A DNA stretch of 64,000 bases from Clostridium paraputrificum (GTDB taxonomy: Bacteria; Bacillota; Clostridia; Clostridiales; Clostridiaceae), in contig NZ_UAWH01000005.1 of NCBI RefSeq assembly GCF_900447045.1, forward strand, positions 186,001 through 250,000. Reading direction: 5' to 3'. This document shows, piece after piece, positions 17,686 to 27,413 of this stretch. Below the pieces are notes generated by a model. It searched no databases and was not told the origin of the DNA. It was given only the letters and a program-made list of their open reading frames with translations. How positions within the stretch are numbered: position 1 is the first letter of the stretch; each line of letters begins with the position of its first letter. Made by a program: the position numbers and the translations under genes.

Positions 17686-19470
17686 ATGAAGAAGATAAAT
17701 TTATATAAAAACAAAAGTATACAATACATAATTTCCATATCATTCACAATAATTGCTGTAATAGGAATGATTACATTAGGTGAAATTTTATATATTAGAT
17801 TTGTTAGATTAAATGAAGAAATAATATCTAAGAATAATAAAGCTATAGTTAATCAGGTAAATTTAAATTTAGATAGCTACCTAAGAAATATAATGAAAAT
17901 ATCTGATGGAATGTACTATAACGTAATTAAAAAAGTAGATTTTTCTAAAGATAGTATAGATAATGAATTGAATTTATTATATGAAACTAATAAAGATTTT
18001 CTTGTAAGCATAACGTTATTTTCAAAGTATGGAGAAATAGTAGCAGGATATCCTTTTAAGGAATTAAAAGAATCCATAGAGCCTAGAGATAACGCTTGGT
18101 TTATTAATGCTGTAAATAAAAAAGAAAATCTACATTTTTCTACGCCACATGTACAGAATCTTTTTGTAGATCCATCATATAGATATCGGTGGGTTGTTTC
18201 ATTAAGTAGGGCTGTAGAGTTAACCTATAATGGTGAGACAAGCCAAGGTATATTATTAGTAGATATGAATTTTAGTGGGATAGAGCAAATATTTAAAAAT
18301 ATAGATATAAGTAAATCAGGATATGTTTATTTAGTAGATAGTAAGGGGGAGATAATTTATCATCCAAGGCAACAGCTTATCTATTCCAATTTGATGAATG
18401 AAAATAATGAGGAAGCTGTAAATTATGAAGATGGAACTATAGTAGAAAGTTTTAATGATGAAGAAAGAGTAGTTACAACAAAAACTGTTGGGTATACTGG
18501 GTGGAAGATAGTAGCAGTAACCCCTATGAAGGATATTACAGAAAATTATAGCCATATGAGAATATTTTTAGTTCTAATTATATTCTTTGGTGTATTAATA
18601 TTAACAATAATAAATATAGTAGTATCATCTAGAATAGCAACTCCTATAAAAAGTTTAGAAAATAAAGTTAGAAAATTTGAAGAGGGTGTAAGAGATATTG
18701 ATTTTTCTACATCAGGTTCATATGAAGTAAAACACCTAGGTAAAGCTATAAACTCAATGGTGGCTCAGATGAATTTACTCATGGATAATATAGTTAGAGA
18801 GCAAGAGTTAAAGAGAAAGACTGAACTAGATGCTCTTCAAGCGCAAATAAATCCTCATTTCCTTTATAACACATTAGATTCCATAGTGTGGATGGTAGAA
18901 GGGGAAAGGTATGAAGGAGCAGTAACTATGGTTACAGCATTAGCAAGATTTTTTAGAATAAGCTTAAGTAAAGGAAAGAATGTAATAAAGCTAAAGGATG
19001 AATTAGAGCATGTAAGCAATTATTTAACAATACAAAATATACGTTATAAGAATAAGTTTTCATATAAAATACAAGCTGAAGATGATGTTTTAGATTTAGC
19101 ATGTATCAAATTGGTAGTACAACCGTTAGTAGAAAATGCTATATATCATGGTATGGAGTATATGGATGGGGATGGAGAGATAGATATTAAGGCTTATAGT
19201 GAAAATAATGAGGCTATTATTGAGGTGAGGGATAATGGACCTGGAATGACAGAAGATATTGTAGAATCATTGCTTAAAAAGGTACATGCTAGCAAAAAAG
19301 GCTCTGGTGTTGGAATAAGAAATGTTAATGAAAGAATAAAATTATATTTTGGATCTATATATGGACTAGAGATTAATAGTGAGCCAGATGAGGGAACCTC
19401 TATAAAAATACACATACCTATAATAAAGTATGATGACTATGAAAAGGGGGGAAACAAGAAAAATGAGTAA
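17686..19470 (+). CDS. sensor histidine kinase, YesM family
   Basis: A 594-residue membrane kinase. Membrane helix 1 is at about 12-34, followed by an extracytoplasmic Cache-type sensor domain (to about 290), helix 2 (IFLVLIIFFGVLILTIINIV) and a HAMP domain. The His_kinase domain has phosphoacceptor His391 in QINPHFLYNTLDSIVW, and an ATPase domain with N-box LVENAIYHGMEY and G-boxes DNGPGM and GVGIRNVNERI. It forms a two-component pair with the upstream YesN gene. Two sugar-binding proteins encoded immediately downstream could present ligand to its sensor domain. Confidence 0.95.
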   Translation: MKKINLYKNKSIQYIISISFTIIAVIGMITLGEILYIRFVRLNEEIISKNNKAIVNQVNLNLDSYLRNIMKISDGMYYNVIKKVDFSKDSIDNELNLLYETNKDFLVSITLFSKYGEIVAGYPFKELKESIEPRDNAWFINAVNKKENLHFSTPHVQNLFVDPSYRYRWVVSLSRAVELTYNGETSQGILLVDMNFSGIEQIFKNIDISKSGYVYLVDSKGEIIYHPRQQLIYSNLMNENNEEAVNYEDGTIVESFNDEERVVTTKTVGYTGWKIVAVTPMKDITENYSHMRIFLVLIIFFGVLILTIINIVVSSRIATPIKSLENKVRKFEEGVRDIDFSTSGSYEVKHLGKAINSMVAQMNLLMDNIVREQELKRKTELDALQAQINPHFLYNTLDSIVWMVEGERYEGAVTMVTALARFFRISLSKGKNVIKLKDELEHVSNYLTIQNIRYKNKFSYKIQAEDDVLDLACIKLVVQPLVENAIYHGMEYMDGDGEIDIKAYSENNEAIIEVRDNGPGMTEDIVESLLKKVHASKKGSGVGIRNVNERIKLYFGSIYGLEINSEPDEGTSIKIHIPIIKYDDYEKGGNKKNE

Positions 19471-20422
19471 ACAAAAGAAGAAGATATTTGTAATTTTTAT
19501 AGGAATAGCAATAATACTATTTTTGTTTATTCTAGACTTTTTATTAAGACGTGATAATAGAGAAGTAATATATAATATTGCTTATATATCGGATACAAGC
19601 AAGAGTGAAGATATAAAAGTAATAGCAGAAGGCATAAATCAAGCTGCCAAAGACATGAGAGTAGAAGTTAAAAGTTATATTTTAGCTAATGATAATGAAG
19701 TAGAAGCTCAAATAGATTTAATAAAAAAAGAAGTTAGAAGTAAGGTGGATGCAATATTATTGGATCCATCAGATAGTAATAAGTTAACTGAGACGATTAA
19801 AGAAGTATATAAAGATGTTCCTATTGTCTTAATAAATTCTGAGATTACTGATTTTGAGAGTATGCCTATAATATCCTGTGATAATGAAGAAGTTGGTAAA
19901 GAGATTGCAGATGAAATTATTAGAAACGGAAATACAAGAAATAACATAGGAATAATAGTAACTAATAAAAATAAAAGTAATTTGCAGGATATGTACAGAG
20001 GATTTTTATCGGAAATGAACTATAGTAAAAATAATTGTAAAGAGTTAAATGTAGAGAGAAATATTGGTACTTTTGGTCAACAGATAAATAGTTTTATAAA
20101 GTCAGAAGATATAGATGTTTTAGTTACATTTGAAAGAGATATATTAGAAGAATTAGCTCAGATTAAAAAGGGAAATAAATTAGAGTTAGAGTTGTATGGA
20201 ATGGGGAGAACAAACAAAATATTATCTTATTTAGAAGAAGATATCATTAATTCAGTTGCGGTACAAAATGAATTTAATTTAGGCTATTTGGGGGTAAAGA
20301 TAGCTGTAGATAAACTAAATAATAAAGATACTAGTGGCAAAACAATAGACTTTTCTATTATTAATAAAAGTAATATGTATTGGAATGATAATCAAAAAAT
20401 ACTATTTCCTTTTATAAAATAG
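19463..20422 (+). CDS. membrane-anchored sugar-binding (periplasmic_binding_4-type) sensor protein
   Basis: A 319-residue protein whose ATG overlaps the last 8 bases of the kinase gene, indicating coupled translation. An in-frame upstream extension exists, but AAAGGGGGG sits suitably before 19463. Residues 7-27 are one hydrophobic helix without a lipobox Cys, so the protein should stay anchored. The rest is a ribose/galactose-type binding fold (DAILLDPSDSNKLTETIKEV, PIVLINSEI, GIIVTNKNKS). It lacks an adjacent permease and most likely works as a ligand-presenting subunit of the YesM kinase, as XylFII does for LytS in C. beijerinckii xylose sensing. Confidence 0.8.
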   Translation: MSKQKKKIFVIFIGIAIILFLFILDFLLRRDNREVIYNIAYISDTSKSEDIKVIAEGINQAAKDMRVEVKSYILANDNEVEAQIDLIKKEVRSKVDAILLDPSDSNKLTETIKEVYKDVPIVLINSEITDFESMPIISCDNEEVGKEIADEIIRNGNTRNNIGIIVTNKNKSNLQDMYRGFLSEMNYSKNNCKELNVERNIGTFGQQINSFIKSEDIDVLVTFERDILEELAQIKKGNKLELELYGMGRTNKILSYLEEDIINSVAVQNEFNLGYLGVKIAVDKLNNKDTSGKTIDFSIINKSNMYWNDNQKILFPFIK

Positions 20423-20449
20423 AAATAATATGGTTAGGATGGTATAAAG

Positions 20450-21493
20450 ATGAGAAAGAGTATGAGAAGATTTATATTAGTATTATCAACTATTTATATG
20501 TATAGTTCATTAATTTCATGTAATAGCCGTAATAATGAAGAGGAAGATTTAAATGATATAAAAATAGGAATAAGCGTATATGAGCAAGATGACATTTTTA
20601 TTTCTAGCATTATATCTAATATAGAAAATATAACAAAAGAAAAAAGAAGTGAGGGGAGTTATAGTATAACTTTAAATGTAGAGGATGCAAAGTCTAACCA
20701 ATATAATCAAAATGAGCAAGTCGATATGTTTATTGATCAAGGATATGATGTAATGTGCATAAATCTTGTTGATAGAAGATCTGCGGCAACAATAATTAAT
20801 AAAGCAAAAAATGCTAATATACCAGTTATCTTTTTTAACAGAGAGCCAGTAGAAGAAGATATGAATATGTGGAATAAAGTATATTATGTTGGTGCGCAAG
20901 CAGAACAATCAGGGATGATGCAGGGAGATATAGTAATAGAAAAATATAAAAATAATCCAAGTGATGTTGATAAGAATGGTGATGGAAAAATACAGTATGT
21001 TATGTTAGAGGGAGAGCAAGGACATCAAGATGCTTCAATAAGAACTGAATATAGCATAAAAAGATTAGTAGACAATGGAATTAAAGTAGAAAAGTTAGGT
21101 AGTGAGGTTGCTAATTGGTCAAGAACTGAAGCGTCAGAAAAAGTGGCCAGATGGATTGAAAAATATAACGATAAAGTAGAACTTATTATTAGTAATAATG
21201 ATGATATGGCTTTAGGAGCAATAGATGTATTAAATAAGTCTAAAATTAAAAATAATATGCCTTTAATTGTAGGAGTAGATGGAATTAAGGATGCTCTTAA
21301 AGCAATAGATAATGGAGAAATGACAGGGACAGTAATTAGTGATGCCTATAAACAAGGTAAAGCTATATTTGATACTGCTTTGAGAGTGTCATCAGAAAGT
21401 ATATTAGATAAGGATAACGGTATAGATGCAAGATATATAAGAATTCCACATGTAATTGTTACAAAAGAAAATGTAGGGGAATATATTAGATAG
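20450..21493 (+). CDS. MglB-like galactose-binding lipoprotein paralogue
   Basis: A 347-residue lipoprotein with lipobox LISC (Cys24). It keeps MglB hallmarks: the calcium loop DKNGDGKIQYVMLEGE, the DQGYDVMCINLVDRRSAATII segment and IISNNDDMALGAIDVL. It resembles the transporter subunit encoded at 12077 but is diverged, and sits at the end of the sensor operon. It is either a second binding protein for the same ABC importer or part of the sensing complex. A strong terminator follows directly. Confidence 0.88.
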   Translation: MRKSMRRFILVLSTIYMYSSLISCNSRNNEEEDLNDIKIGISVYEQDDIFISSIISNIENITKEKRSEGSYSITLNVEDAKSNQYNQNEQVDMFIDQGYDVMCINLVDRRSAATIINKAKNANIPVIFFNREPVEEDMNMWNKVYYVGAQAEQSGMMQGDIVIEKYKNNPSDVDKNGDGKIQYVMLEGEQGHQDASIRTEYSIKRLVDNGIKVEKLGSEVANWSRTEASEKVARWIEKYNDKVELIISNNDDMALGAIDVLNKSKIKNNMPLIVGVDGIKDALKAIDNGEMTGTVISDAYKQGKAIFDTALRVSSESILDKDNGIDARYIRIPHVIVTKENVGEYIR

Positions 21494-21496
21494 AGT

Positions 21497-21529
21497 AAAG
21501 GATGTTGCTAAAATTGCAACATCCTTTTT
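21497..21529 (+). terminator. intrinsic terminator of the galactose-sensing operon
   Basis: A 12-bp perfect stem, AAAGGATGTTGC (21497-21508) with its complement at 21516-21527, is followed by T residues. Confidence 0.9.
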
Positions 21530-21538
21530 ATGCTTAAA

Positions 21539-21871
21539 TTAGTGACAACCGCCACCGCAGCTTCCACATCCGCTACCTTCTGGAGCGATTACTGGTTTTA
21601 ATGAAAGTCCTCTACCTTGATTTTCTTCGCTTGAAACGATAATGAATCCACCGAATTCATCAACTAAGCTCTTTTCCATAATAAAAGTAATGTCGTTAAC
21701 AACTTCTGTTACATCTGCATCTGTTGCTTCACTTACAGAAATATTAAAAACAGGACCGCTACATGCATATCCTCCTAAGTTGATTCTAATATTATAAGAT
21801 TCAACTTTATTTTCGTCTAAGAATTCTTTAAATTCTTTATATGCTTCTTCGTTTATAGTTAGATTTTTCAT
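21539..21871 (-). CDS. HesB/IscA-like protein (HesB-related selenoprotein family, Cys form)
   Basis: A 110-residue protein with the A-type iron-sulfur carrier fold. The first conserved Cys is in GGYACSGPVFNI, and the C-terminus ends in an unusual Cys-rich tail, GSGCGSCGGGCH. GGYACSGPVF and this tail are typical of the anaerobe-specific HesB-related family, some members of which carry selenocysteine; here all positions are TGT/TGC-type Cys. Its cluster-assembly role is inferred from the family. The ATG at 21871 is preferred over an in-frame GTG at 21880 because the GTG lies inside the AGGTGA ribosome site. Confidence 0.85.
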   Translation of the reverse strand: MKNLTINEEAYKEFKEFLDENKVESYNIRINLGGYACSGPVFNISVSEATDADVTEVVNDITFIMEKSLVDEFGGFIIVSSEENQGRGLSLKPVIAPEGSGCGSCGGGCH

Positions 21872-22079
21872 TAACTTCACCTACTTATAATTTCTATTAA
21901 TTGATAATATATATCACTACAACTAGTATAACATAACTTCAAATTTTTTCAAGAAGTTTTTATATTAATACTATTCATAGTTATTAGTTATGGTTATAAT
22001 ATTATCATGTATAGTTTAACTAATATGTAAAGTTATTATACTTGAAATACAAATAACTACAGCAAGGGGAATTGATTTA

Positions 22080-22835
22080 ATGTTACCGTATAATAAAGAA
22101 TTTATAATAGATAAAATAAAAGAGTATGAAGATAAAATAGATAGTGGAGCAATAGGGGGATTTGAAATTTTAAAAAGAGATTCTTTAAATGGTAAAGTTG
22201 AAGGATACTTATATACGAAAAATGATAATGTTATTGGACCAATACCAGAGTTAATAGGAGAAAATAAAAGAGTTTGGATGAGATTAAGTCCTAAAGAAAT
22301 AGAAGGATCATATGAATTTATAAAGTTTGCAACTGGCAAAGTTGGTGTTGTAGGTTTAGGATTAGGATATGTAGCTCAGGAGTTAGCTAAAAAGCAAGAT
22401 GTTGAAAAAGTAGTTGTGTATGAAATTAGTAAGGATGTAGTTGAGCTTTATAAAAGAAATTTTGGAGAAAATGAAAAGATAGAAATTATAGTAGGCGATG
22501 CATTCAATGCCTCAAAAGATAGTTTTGATTTCTTTTATACAGATATATATGAATATAAACTATCTATGCAGGTAGTAGAAGATTACATTAAGCTTAATAA
22601 ATTACATGATATTAAAGAATATTCCTTCTTTGGGATGGAACACTTTTTATTGAGTTGTAAATATGATGAAATAGTTTGGGTATATGTACCAGAGACATGG
22701 ATGGCTATGTGTAAGGATTTATCAGAAGCATTAGATCAATCAGGATATATTAAGTTCTATGAGCAGTTAGATGAAGAACTAGTAAGTAAGGTTTTAGCTG
22801 GATTTAAAGAAGTACTTAACCAAGGGATGGAATAG
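22080..22835 (+). CDS. class I SAM-dependent methyltransferase-like protein
   Basis: A 251-residue cytosolic protein. From residue 81 it shows a Rossmann methyltransferase pattern: GVVGLGLGYVAQELA (motif I), VVVYEIS (acidic end of strand 2), IEIIVGDAF (motif II) and FDFFYTDIYEY. The N-terminal 75 residues and C-terminal helical region are not diagnostic. Substrate is unknown, and the catalytic identity as a methyltransferase is inferred from the SAM-binding motifs only. GGGG lies about 10 bases before the ATG. Confidence 0.7.
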   Translation: MLPYNKEFIIDKIKEYEDKIDSGAIGGFEILKRDSLNGKVEGYLYTKNDNVIGPIPELIGENKRVWMRLSPKEIEGSYEFIKFATGKVGVVGLGLGYVAQELAKKQDVEKVVVYEISKDVVELYKRNFGENEKIEIIVGDAFNASKDSFDFFYTDIYEYKLSMQVVEDYIKLNKLHDIKEYSFFGMEHFLLSCKYDEIVWVYVPETWMAMCKDLSEALDQSGYIKFYEQLDEELVSKVLAGFKEVLNQGME

Positions 22836-22846
22836 TTAATAGTAGA

Positions 22847-22880
22847 ACAACCATTAGTTACGGCTATAATTAATGGTTGT
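22847..22880 (+). other. hairpin downstream of the methyltransferase-like gene
   Basis: A 10-bp inverted repeat, ACAACCATTA (22847-22856) with TAATGGTTGT (22871-22880), has no T-run. It may be a weak terminator or mRNA 3' end structure. Confidence 0.5.
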
Positions 22881-22889
22881 TAGTACACA

Positions 22890-22932
22890 AAGATAAAAGA
22901 GTGTATCTAAATTTTTAGATACACTCTTTCAA
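22890..22932 (-). terminator. intrinsic terminator of leuS, probably bidirectional
   Basis: A perfect 15-bp stem (22896-22910 with 22915-22929, AAAGAGTGTATCTAA and its complement) lies next to the leuS stop codon. T-rich sequence follows it on the minus strand. Confidence 0.85.
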
Positions 22933-25380
22933 TTATTTAACAACTATATTAACTAATCTACCTTTTATAACAATTACCTTAACAACTGTTTTTCCTTCAG
23001 TATTTTGTTTAATAACGTCATCGTTTAAAGCAGCTGCTTTAATTCCTTCTTCATCAAGGTCAGAAGCAACATTTATTCTATTTTTTATCTTACCATTAAT
23101 TTGTATAGCTATTTCTACTTCATCCTTAACTAAAGCCTTAGGATCAAAAGTCGGCCAAGCTTCATTAAATACTGATGTAGCGTTGCCAGCTAAGTTCCAT
23201 TGTTCTTCAGAGAAGTGAGGAGCAAATGGTGCAAGTAATCTGATGAAGTCTAAGATAACTTCCTTTAAGAAATCAAGATTCTTAGTTTCTTCTTGCATGT
23301 ATTTTGATAATGCATTTACGAATTCCATCATTCTTGCTATAGCTGTGTTAAATTGCATCTTATCTCCATCTTCAGAAACACCCTTTATTGCAGTATGTCT
23401 CCAGAAGTTTAGTTCTTTTTCAGCCTTATCTATAGAAGACTTACCATTTCCAGCTTTAATAGCTTCATTAGCAGAATCAAGAGTTCTTTCAATTCTATCT
23501 ACGAATCTAGCAACAGACTTAATTCCGTCATCACTCCAAGCTCCGCCTTCTGTGTAAGCAAAACCAAACATTAGGTACATTCTAAATACATCAGAACCAT
23601 GTTGCTTGATGTAATCATCAGGAGAAATTGTGTTTCCCTTAGATTTACTCATCTTTAGACCATCAGGTCCTAGGATTAATCCTTGGTGAGTAAGAGATGT
23701 AAATGGTTCATCAAATGTTAAATATCCCATATCTCTTAATGCCTTAGTTATGAATCTAGCATAAAGAAGGTGCATACAAGCATGTTCAGGACCACCAACA
23801 TATTTATCAACTGGTAGCATTTTATTAATTATTTCGGGATCAAATGCTTTTTCTGAATTTTTGCTATCAGGATATCTTAAGTAGTACCAAGATGAACATA
23901 CGAAAGTATCTAAAGTGTCACATTCTCTTGTAGCTTCTCCACCACATTGTGGACAAGTACACTTCTTAAATTCTTCACTCTTAGCAAGTGGTGATTTTCC
24001 ATCTGGAGCAAATTCAACATCATAAGGTAACTTAACTGGAAGTTGATCTTCTGGGACTGGAACAGTTCCACATTTATCACAGTAGATCATAGGAATTGGA
24101 GCTCCCCAGTATCTTTGTCTTGAAACTAACCAATCTCTTAATCTAAAGTTAACCTTCATTGAACCTAAGTTTTGAGAAGCTAGTTTTTCAACTATCTTTT
24201 CCTTAGCTTCAGCTGTTTCTAATCCATCAAATTCACCTGAGTTAACTAAAACACCATGTTCGCAGTATGGAAGTTCAGTTTCTTCACCATTTTTAGCTGC
24301 AATAACTCTTTCAATTGGTAGATTAAACTTTGTAGCAAAAGCAAAGTCTCTTTCATCATGAGCTGGAACAGCCATAACTGCACCTGTACCATAAGTTGCA
24401 AGTACATAGTCAGAAATCCATATTGGAACTTCTCTACCATTGATTGGGTTAATAGCGTAAGAACCAGTGAATACCCCAGTTTTTTCTTTAGTGATTGATT
24501 GTCTTTCAATTTCACTTTGCTTAGCAGCAAGTTCTTTATATTCTTCAACAGCAGCCTTATTCTCATCAGCAGTAAGTTTATCTACTAGCTTATTTTCTGG
24601 AGCTAAAACAACATAAGTTACACCATTTAACGTATCAACTCTTGTAGTAAATACATCAAAGCTTAAATCAGAGTTTTTAACTTTGAAAGTAACTTCTGCA
24701 CCAGTAGATCTACCAATCCAGTGCTTTTGCATAGCTACAGTTTTTTCAGGCCAATCTAAATCATCTAATTTATCTAATAATTCATCAGCATAATCAGTTA
24801 TTTTTAAGAACCATTGAGTAAGTTCTTTCTTAGTAACTTCAGTATTACATCTTTCACAAGCACCATCAACAACTTGTTCGTTAGCTAAAACTGTATTACA
24901 AGATGGGCACCAGTTAACAGGTGCATTCTTTCTGTAAGCTAATCCTTTCTTATAAAGTTGAAGGAATAACCATTGAGTCCACTTATAATATTCTGGATCA
25001 CAAGTCACTACTTCGCTTTCCCAGTTAAACATAGCTCCCATAGCCTTCAATTGTTCTTCCATAGTTTTTATATTCTTATAAGTTGAATCTTGAGGGTGAA
25101 TACCGGTCTTTATTGCAAAGTTTTCAGCTGGTAAACCAAAGGCATCAAATCCCATTGGTTGGAATACATTATAACCTTGCATTCTCTTAAGTCTAGCCCA
25201 AGTATCAACTGGTCCATAGTTAAACCAGTGACCAGCATGTAACTGGCTACCTGAAGGATAAGAGAACATTTCTAAAGTATAAAGTTTCTTATCTAAATTT
25301 TCAGGATTAAACTTATATAATTCTTCTTTTTCCCATTTTTCTTGCCATTTTTTATCAACAGCAGTTCCGTAGTTTCCCAT
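22933..25380 (-). CDS. leuS: leucyl-tRNA synthetase
   Basis: Class I synthetase of 815 residues that charges tRNA-Leu. It has the HIGH region [12 protein letters not shown], the KMSKS motif in [10 protein letters not shown], and an editing (CP1) domain between them with [17 protein letters not shown] and the Asp-containing [13 protein letters not shown]. Cys pairs CPSC/CERC and YCDKC/CPQC suggest zinc ribbons. Length is typical for Gram-positive LeuRS. AAGGAGG precedes the ATG. Expression is controlled by the T-box leader just upstream. Confidence 0.98.
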   Translation of the reverse strand: MGNYGTAVDKKWQEKWEKEELYKFNPENLDKKLYTLEMFSYPSGSQLHAGHWFNYGPVDTWARLKRMQGYNVFQPMGFDAFGLPAENFAIKTGIHPQDSTYKNIKTMEEQLKAMGAMFNWESEVVTCDPEYYKWTQWLFLQLYKKGLAYRKNAPVNWCPSCNTVLANEQVVDGACERCNTEVTKKELTQWFLKITDYADELLDKLDDLDWPEKTVAMQKHWIGRSTGAEVTFKVKNSDLSFDVFTTRVDTLNGVTYVVLAPENKLVDKLTADENKAAVEEYKELAAKQSEIERQSITKEKTGVFTGSYAINPINGREVPIWISDYVLATYGTGAVMAVPAHDERDFAFATKFNLPIERVIAAKNGEETELPYCEHGVLVNSGEFDGLETAEAKEKIVEKLASQNLGSMKVNFRLRDWLVSRQRYWGAPIPMIYCDKCGTVPVPEDQLPVKLPYDVEFAPDGKSPLAKSEEFKKCTCPQCGGEATRECDTLDTFVCSSWYYLRYPDSKNSEKAFDPEIINKMLPVDKYVGGPEHACMHLLYARFITKALRDMGYLTFDEPFTSLTHQGLILGPDGLKMSKSKGNTISPDDYIKQHGSDVFRMYLMFGFAYTEGGAWSDDGIKSVARFVDRIERTLDSANEAIKAGNGKSSIDKAEKELNFWRHTAIKGVSEDGDKMQFNTAIARMMEFVNALSKYMQEETKNLDFLKEVILDFIRLLAPFAPHFSEEQWNLAGNATSVFNEAWPTFDPKALVKDEVEIAIQINGKIKNRINVASDLDEEGIKAAALNDDVIKQNTEGKTVVKVIVIKGRLVNIVVK

Positions 25381-25394
25381 TAAAAAATCCTCCT

Positions 25395-25650
25395 TAAAAT
25401 CTGTAATAAAAATAAAAACCCTTCATCTCTATATTAAGAGACGAAAGGTAAAATTTCCGTGGTACCACTCTTATTAGGATAAAAAAATATCCTCACTCAA
25501 TAACTATATCGGGCTTACCCGTACTTGTTTTTACAAGTATGCTCATAGACAAGTTCCCAAGTTTACAACACTATTTTCCACCAACCAATAGCTCTCTAAA
25601 GTTATAATTAAATGGTACTACTTCTAATCAACGCACTAAAATATTCAATA
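25395..25650 (-). promoter_or_regulatory. T-box riboswitch controlling leuS, likely Leu CUU specifier
   Basis: On the minus strand this leader has the conserved T-box core AGAGTGGTACCACGG (near 25452-25473), then a terminator hairpin whose arms are at about 25417-25429 and 25436-25448 and a TTTTTATTTTT tract. Upstream lie the stem I elements AGAGAGC and GGTTGGTGG, and a GAACTTG stretch in which CTT (25551-25553) is a plausible Leu specifier codon. Uncharged tRNA-Leu would stabilise the antiterminator and allow leuS transcription. Confidence 0.92.
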
Positions 25651-25659
25651 GTATAAATA

Positions 25660-25688
25660 ATTATATATTTTATATGAGTTAAAGTCAA
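25660..25688 (-). promoter_or_regulatory. vegetative promoter of the leuS T-box transcript
   Basis: On the minus strand TTGACT (25683-25688), 17 bases and TATAAT (25660-25665) form a near-consensus sigma-A promoter. Its -35 box directly abuts the stop codon of the upstream TraB-like gene. Confidence 0.85.
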
Positions 25689-26585
25689 CTATAGTCTATT
25701 TATAGTGTAGCCTCTCTTTTCTAATTCTTTTAAAACGCTATCTTCACCAATAAAGTGCTTGCATCCAACAGCTATAGTATGATTTTTTCCATCTTCCACT
25801 AGCTTATCAATATTTTCTGCCATTTTTATATTTCTTTGAGTAACTAACGCATCATAGAATTCAGGAACTTCCTTCTTCATATTTGCAACATCTTCTTCTA
25901 GAAATTCTATATTCCCATCAACATATGCGTTAAAAGTATCTTTTAGATATTTAGTAGTTTCTTCTTTTTTTGTAGAATCAGCAACTGTTGATATAGTGGC
26001 TTTTACATCATCCCAAGTATATAAGTTATTCAATAAATCAAGTTGGAAGTCAACACTTTCAAGTTCATGAAGTTCAATACCTTTTTCTTGAGATTTTTTT
26101 ATTAGTAGTTCATCAAAAGAAGTAGTATAATTTTCTCCTTGATACATAGTGCTTTCAAGTATAGATACTATACCAGCAGGAGTTAATACAGATAAAGCAC
26201 TAATGTTCATATTAGATGGTGCCAATATTTCATTAACTTTTTTTATTTCATCCTCAGTCAATTGATTTTTAGCTGTTTTATCAGAAGTGTTTAGCAATTT
26301 ATCTTGAGAAGCATTAACTTTAGCCATATCAGTAATATCAGCTTCTACAGATAGAACATCTGTATTTTTTAGTATTTTAGTTACCTTTTTATTAAAGAAG
26401 TTATGAGTACTAGGAGCAGGATGCATAGTACCAATTAAATTAATTGTTATATCCCCTTTAGTAGCAGTCCATAAATATCCTTCAGCTACAGGTGTTTTAT
26501 CTCCACATCCAATTAAACCGACAAGTGTAAAAACACCTAGTAATAAAGTAGTAAATGGTTTTATAAGCTTTTTAGTAATCTTCAT
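25689..26585 (-). CDS. TraB/GumN-family lipoprotein
   Basis: A 298-residue lipoprotein with signal peptide and lipobox LIGC (Cys27). The mature part has family features: LIGTMHPAP near residue 50 (GTxH), an acidic helix after it, and the C-terminal block RNIKMAENIDKLV...TIAVGCKHFIGEDSVLKELEKRGY. TraB/GumN (COG3735) proteins resemble the Tiki protease family, so an extracytoplasmic metal-dependent peptidase activity is possible but not shown. It is a single gene, preceded by AGGGGG. Confidence 0.85.
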   Translation of the reverse strand: MKITKKLIKPFTTLLLGVFTLVGLIGCGDKTPVAEGYLWTATKGDITINLIGTMHPAPSTHNFFNKKVTKILKNTDVLSVEADITDMAKVNASQDKLLNTSDKTAKNQLTEDEIKKVNEILAPSNMNISALSVLTPAGIVSILESTMYQGENYTTSFDELLIKKSQEKGIELHELESVDFQLDLLNNLYTWDDVKATISTVADSTKKEETTKYLKDTFNAYVDGNIEFLEEDVANMKKEVPEFYDALVTQRNIKMAENIDKLVEDGKNHTIAVGCKHFIGEDSVLKELEKRGYTINRL

Positions 26586-27004
26586 GTTATATTCCCCCTA
26601 TAATCAAATCGATAAGTTTATTATACCAAATATTTACATGGGACACATGGTTTTATACATTCCCAAGTGTATTAAATAATACAAATATTACAAACAGATA
26701 TTATAAAAAGTATAAGCTTAGACAAAGTTTTTCTTGGAATAGTATTTAGAACATTTAATTCTGGAGTTTTTACAAAATTTAAATCATCTATCATCTGAAT
26801 TTCTTTTCCTTTATATTTATATTAAATAAAATAAACTTTTATATATGATATCCTTTAATATTTACATTGTATGAAAGTACTTTTGTATATACAGTCGTAA
26901 AAAATTAAGTGTGTTTCAAATTTTTATATTATATTAAGAAAAAGTTTATTCAAAACTTAAAAATGTAGTATATAATATATAAATAAAATCGTAGGGGGAT
27001 AAAG
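26586..27004. other. 419-base intergenic region, mostly featureless
   Basis: Very AT-rich sequence between the TraB-like gene and the YccF gene. Apart from one weak 40-codon ORF on the minus strand (26672-26794) and a possible -10 box TATAAT near 26975, I see no clear gene, repeat or RNA structure. Confidence 0.5.
26672..26794 (-). CDS. possible 40-residue small membrane protein
   Basis: A minus-strand ORF starts with ATG after a weak AAGGA ribosome site. Its product begins MIDDLNFVKTPELNVLNTIP and ends in a hydrophobic tail (LSKLILFIISVCNICII). Composition looks protein-like and tail-anchored, but there is no terminator and no family match that I can recall. It could equally be a decayed gene remnant. 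Confidence 0.25.
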   Translation of the reverse strand: MIDDLNFVKTPELNVLNTIPRKTLSKLILFIISVCNICII

Positions 27005-27367
27005 ATGAGTTGTTTAGGCAATATTATATGGATTATATTTGGAGGATTCTTTAATGCATTGGGATGGTTATTTGCAGGATTACTTTGGTGCTTAACTATA
27101 GTAGGAATACCAGTGGGATTGCAATGTTTTAAAATGGCAAGTTTACAATTTGCACCTTTTGGTAAAGAAGTAGTTACTGTAAGCGATAGTGCAGGAAATC
27201 TACTGTTGAATATATTATGGTTATTATTTGGTGGCTTAGCATTATGTATAGGTAATTTAATAAGTGCAGTTTTATTATGTGTAACTATTGTAGGAATACC
27301 ATTTGCTGCACAATGTTTTAAGCTGGCAAAGTTATCATTAATGCCTTTTGGAAAAGAAATTAGATAA
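27005..27367 (+). CDS. YccF domain-containing membrane protein
   Basis: A 120-residue membrane protein made of two similar halves. Each has an Ile/Leu/Trp-rich hydrophobic segment followed by a repeated block, VGIPVGLQCFKMASLQFAPFGKE in the first half and VGIPFAAQCFKLAKLSLMPFGKE in the second. This is the hallmark of the YccF/DUF307 family. The function is unknown. AGGGGG precedes the ATG and a terminator follows, so it is monocistronic. Confidence 0.9.
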   Translation: MSCLGNIIWIIFGGFFNALGWLFAGLLWCLTIVGIPVGLQCFKMASLQFAPFGKEVVTVSDSAGNLLLNILWLLFGGLALCIGNLISAVLLCVTIVGIPFAAQCFKLAKLSLMPFGKEIR

Positions 27368-27374
27368 AATAAAA

Positions 27375-27413
27375 AATGGCTGTAGTACATATATTGCACT
27401 ACAGCTATTTTTA
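27375..27413. terminator. bidirectional terminator between the YccF and permease genes
   Basis: An 11-bp stem (27375-27385, ATGGCTGTAGT, pairing with ACTACAGCTAT, one G-T pair) has A-rich sequence on its left and T-rich on its right. It can therefore end both convergent transcripts. Confidence 0.85.

Noticed and set aside
26950..27399. 149-codon minus-strand ORF over the YccF gene
   Set aside because: It is antisense to a well-conserved repeat protein and shows no independent start signal.
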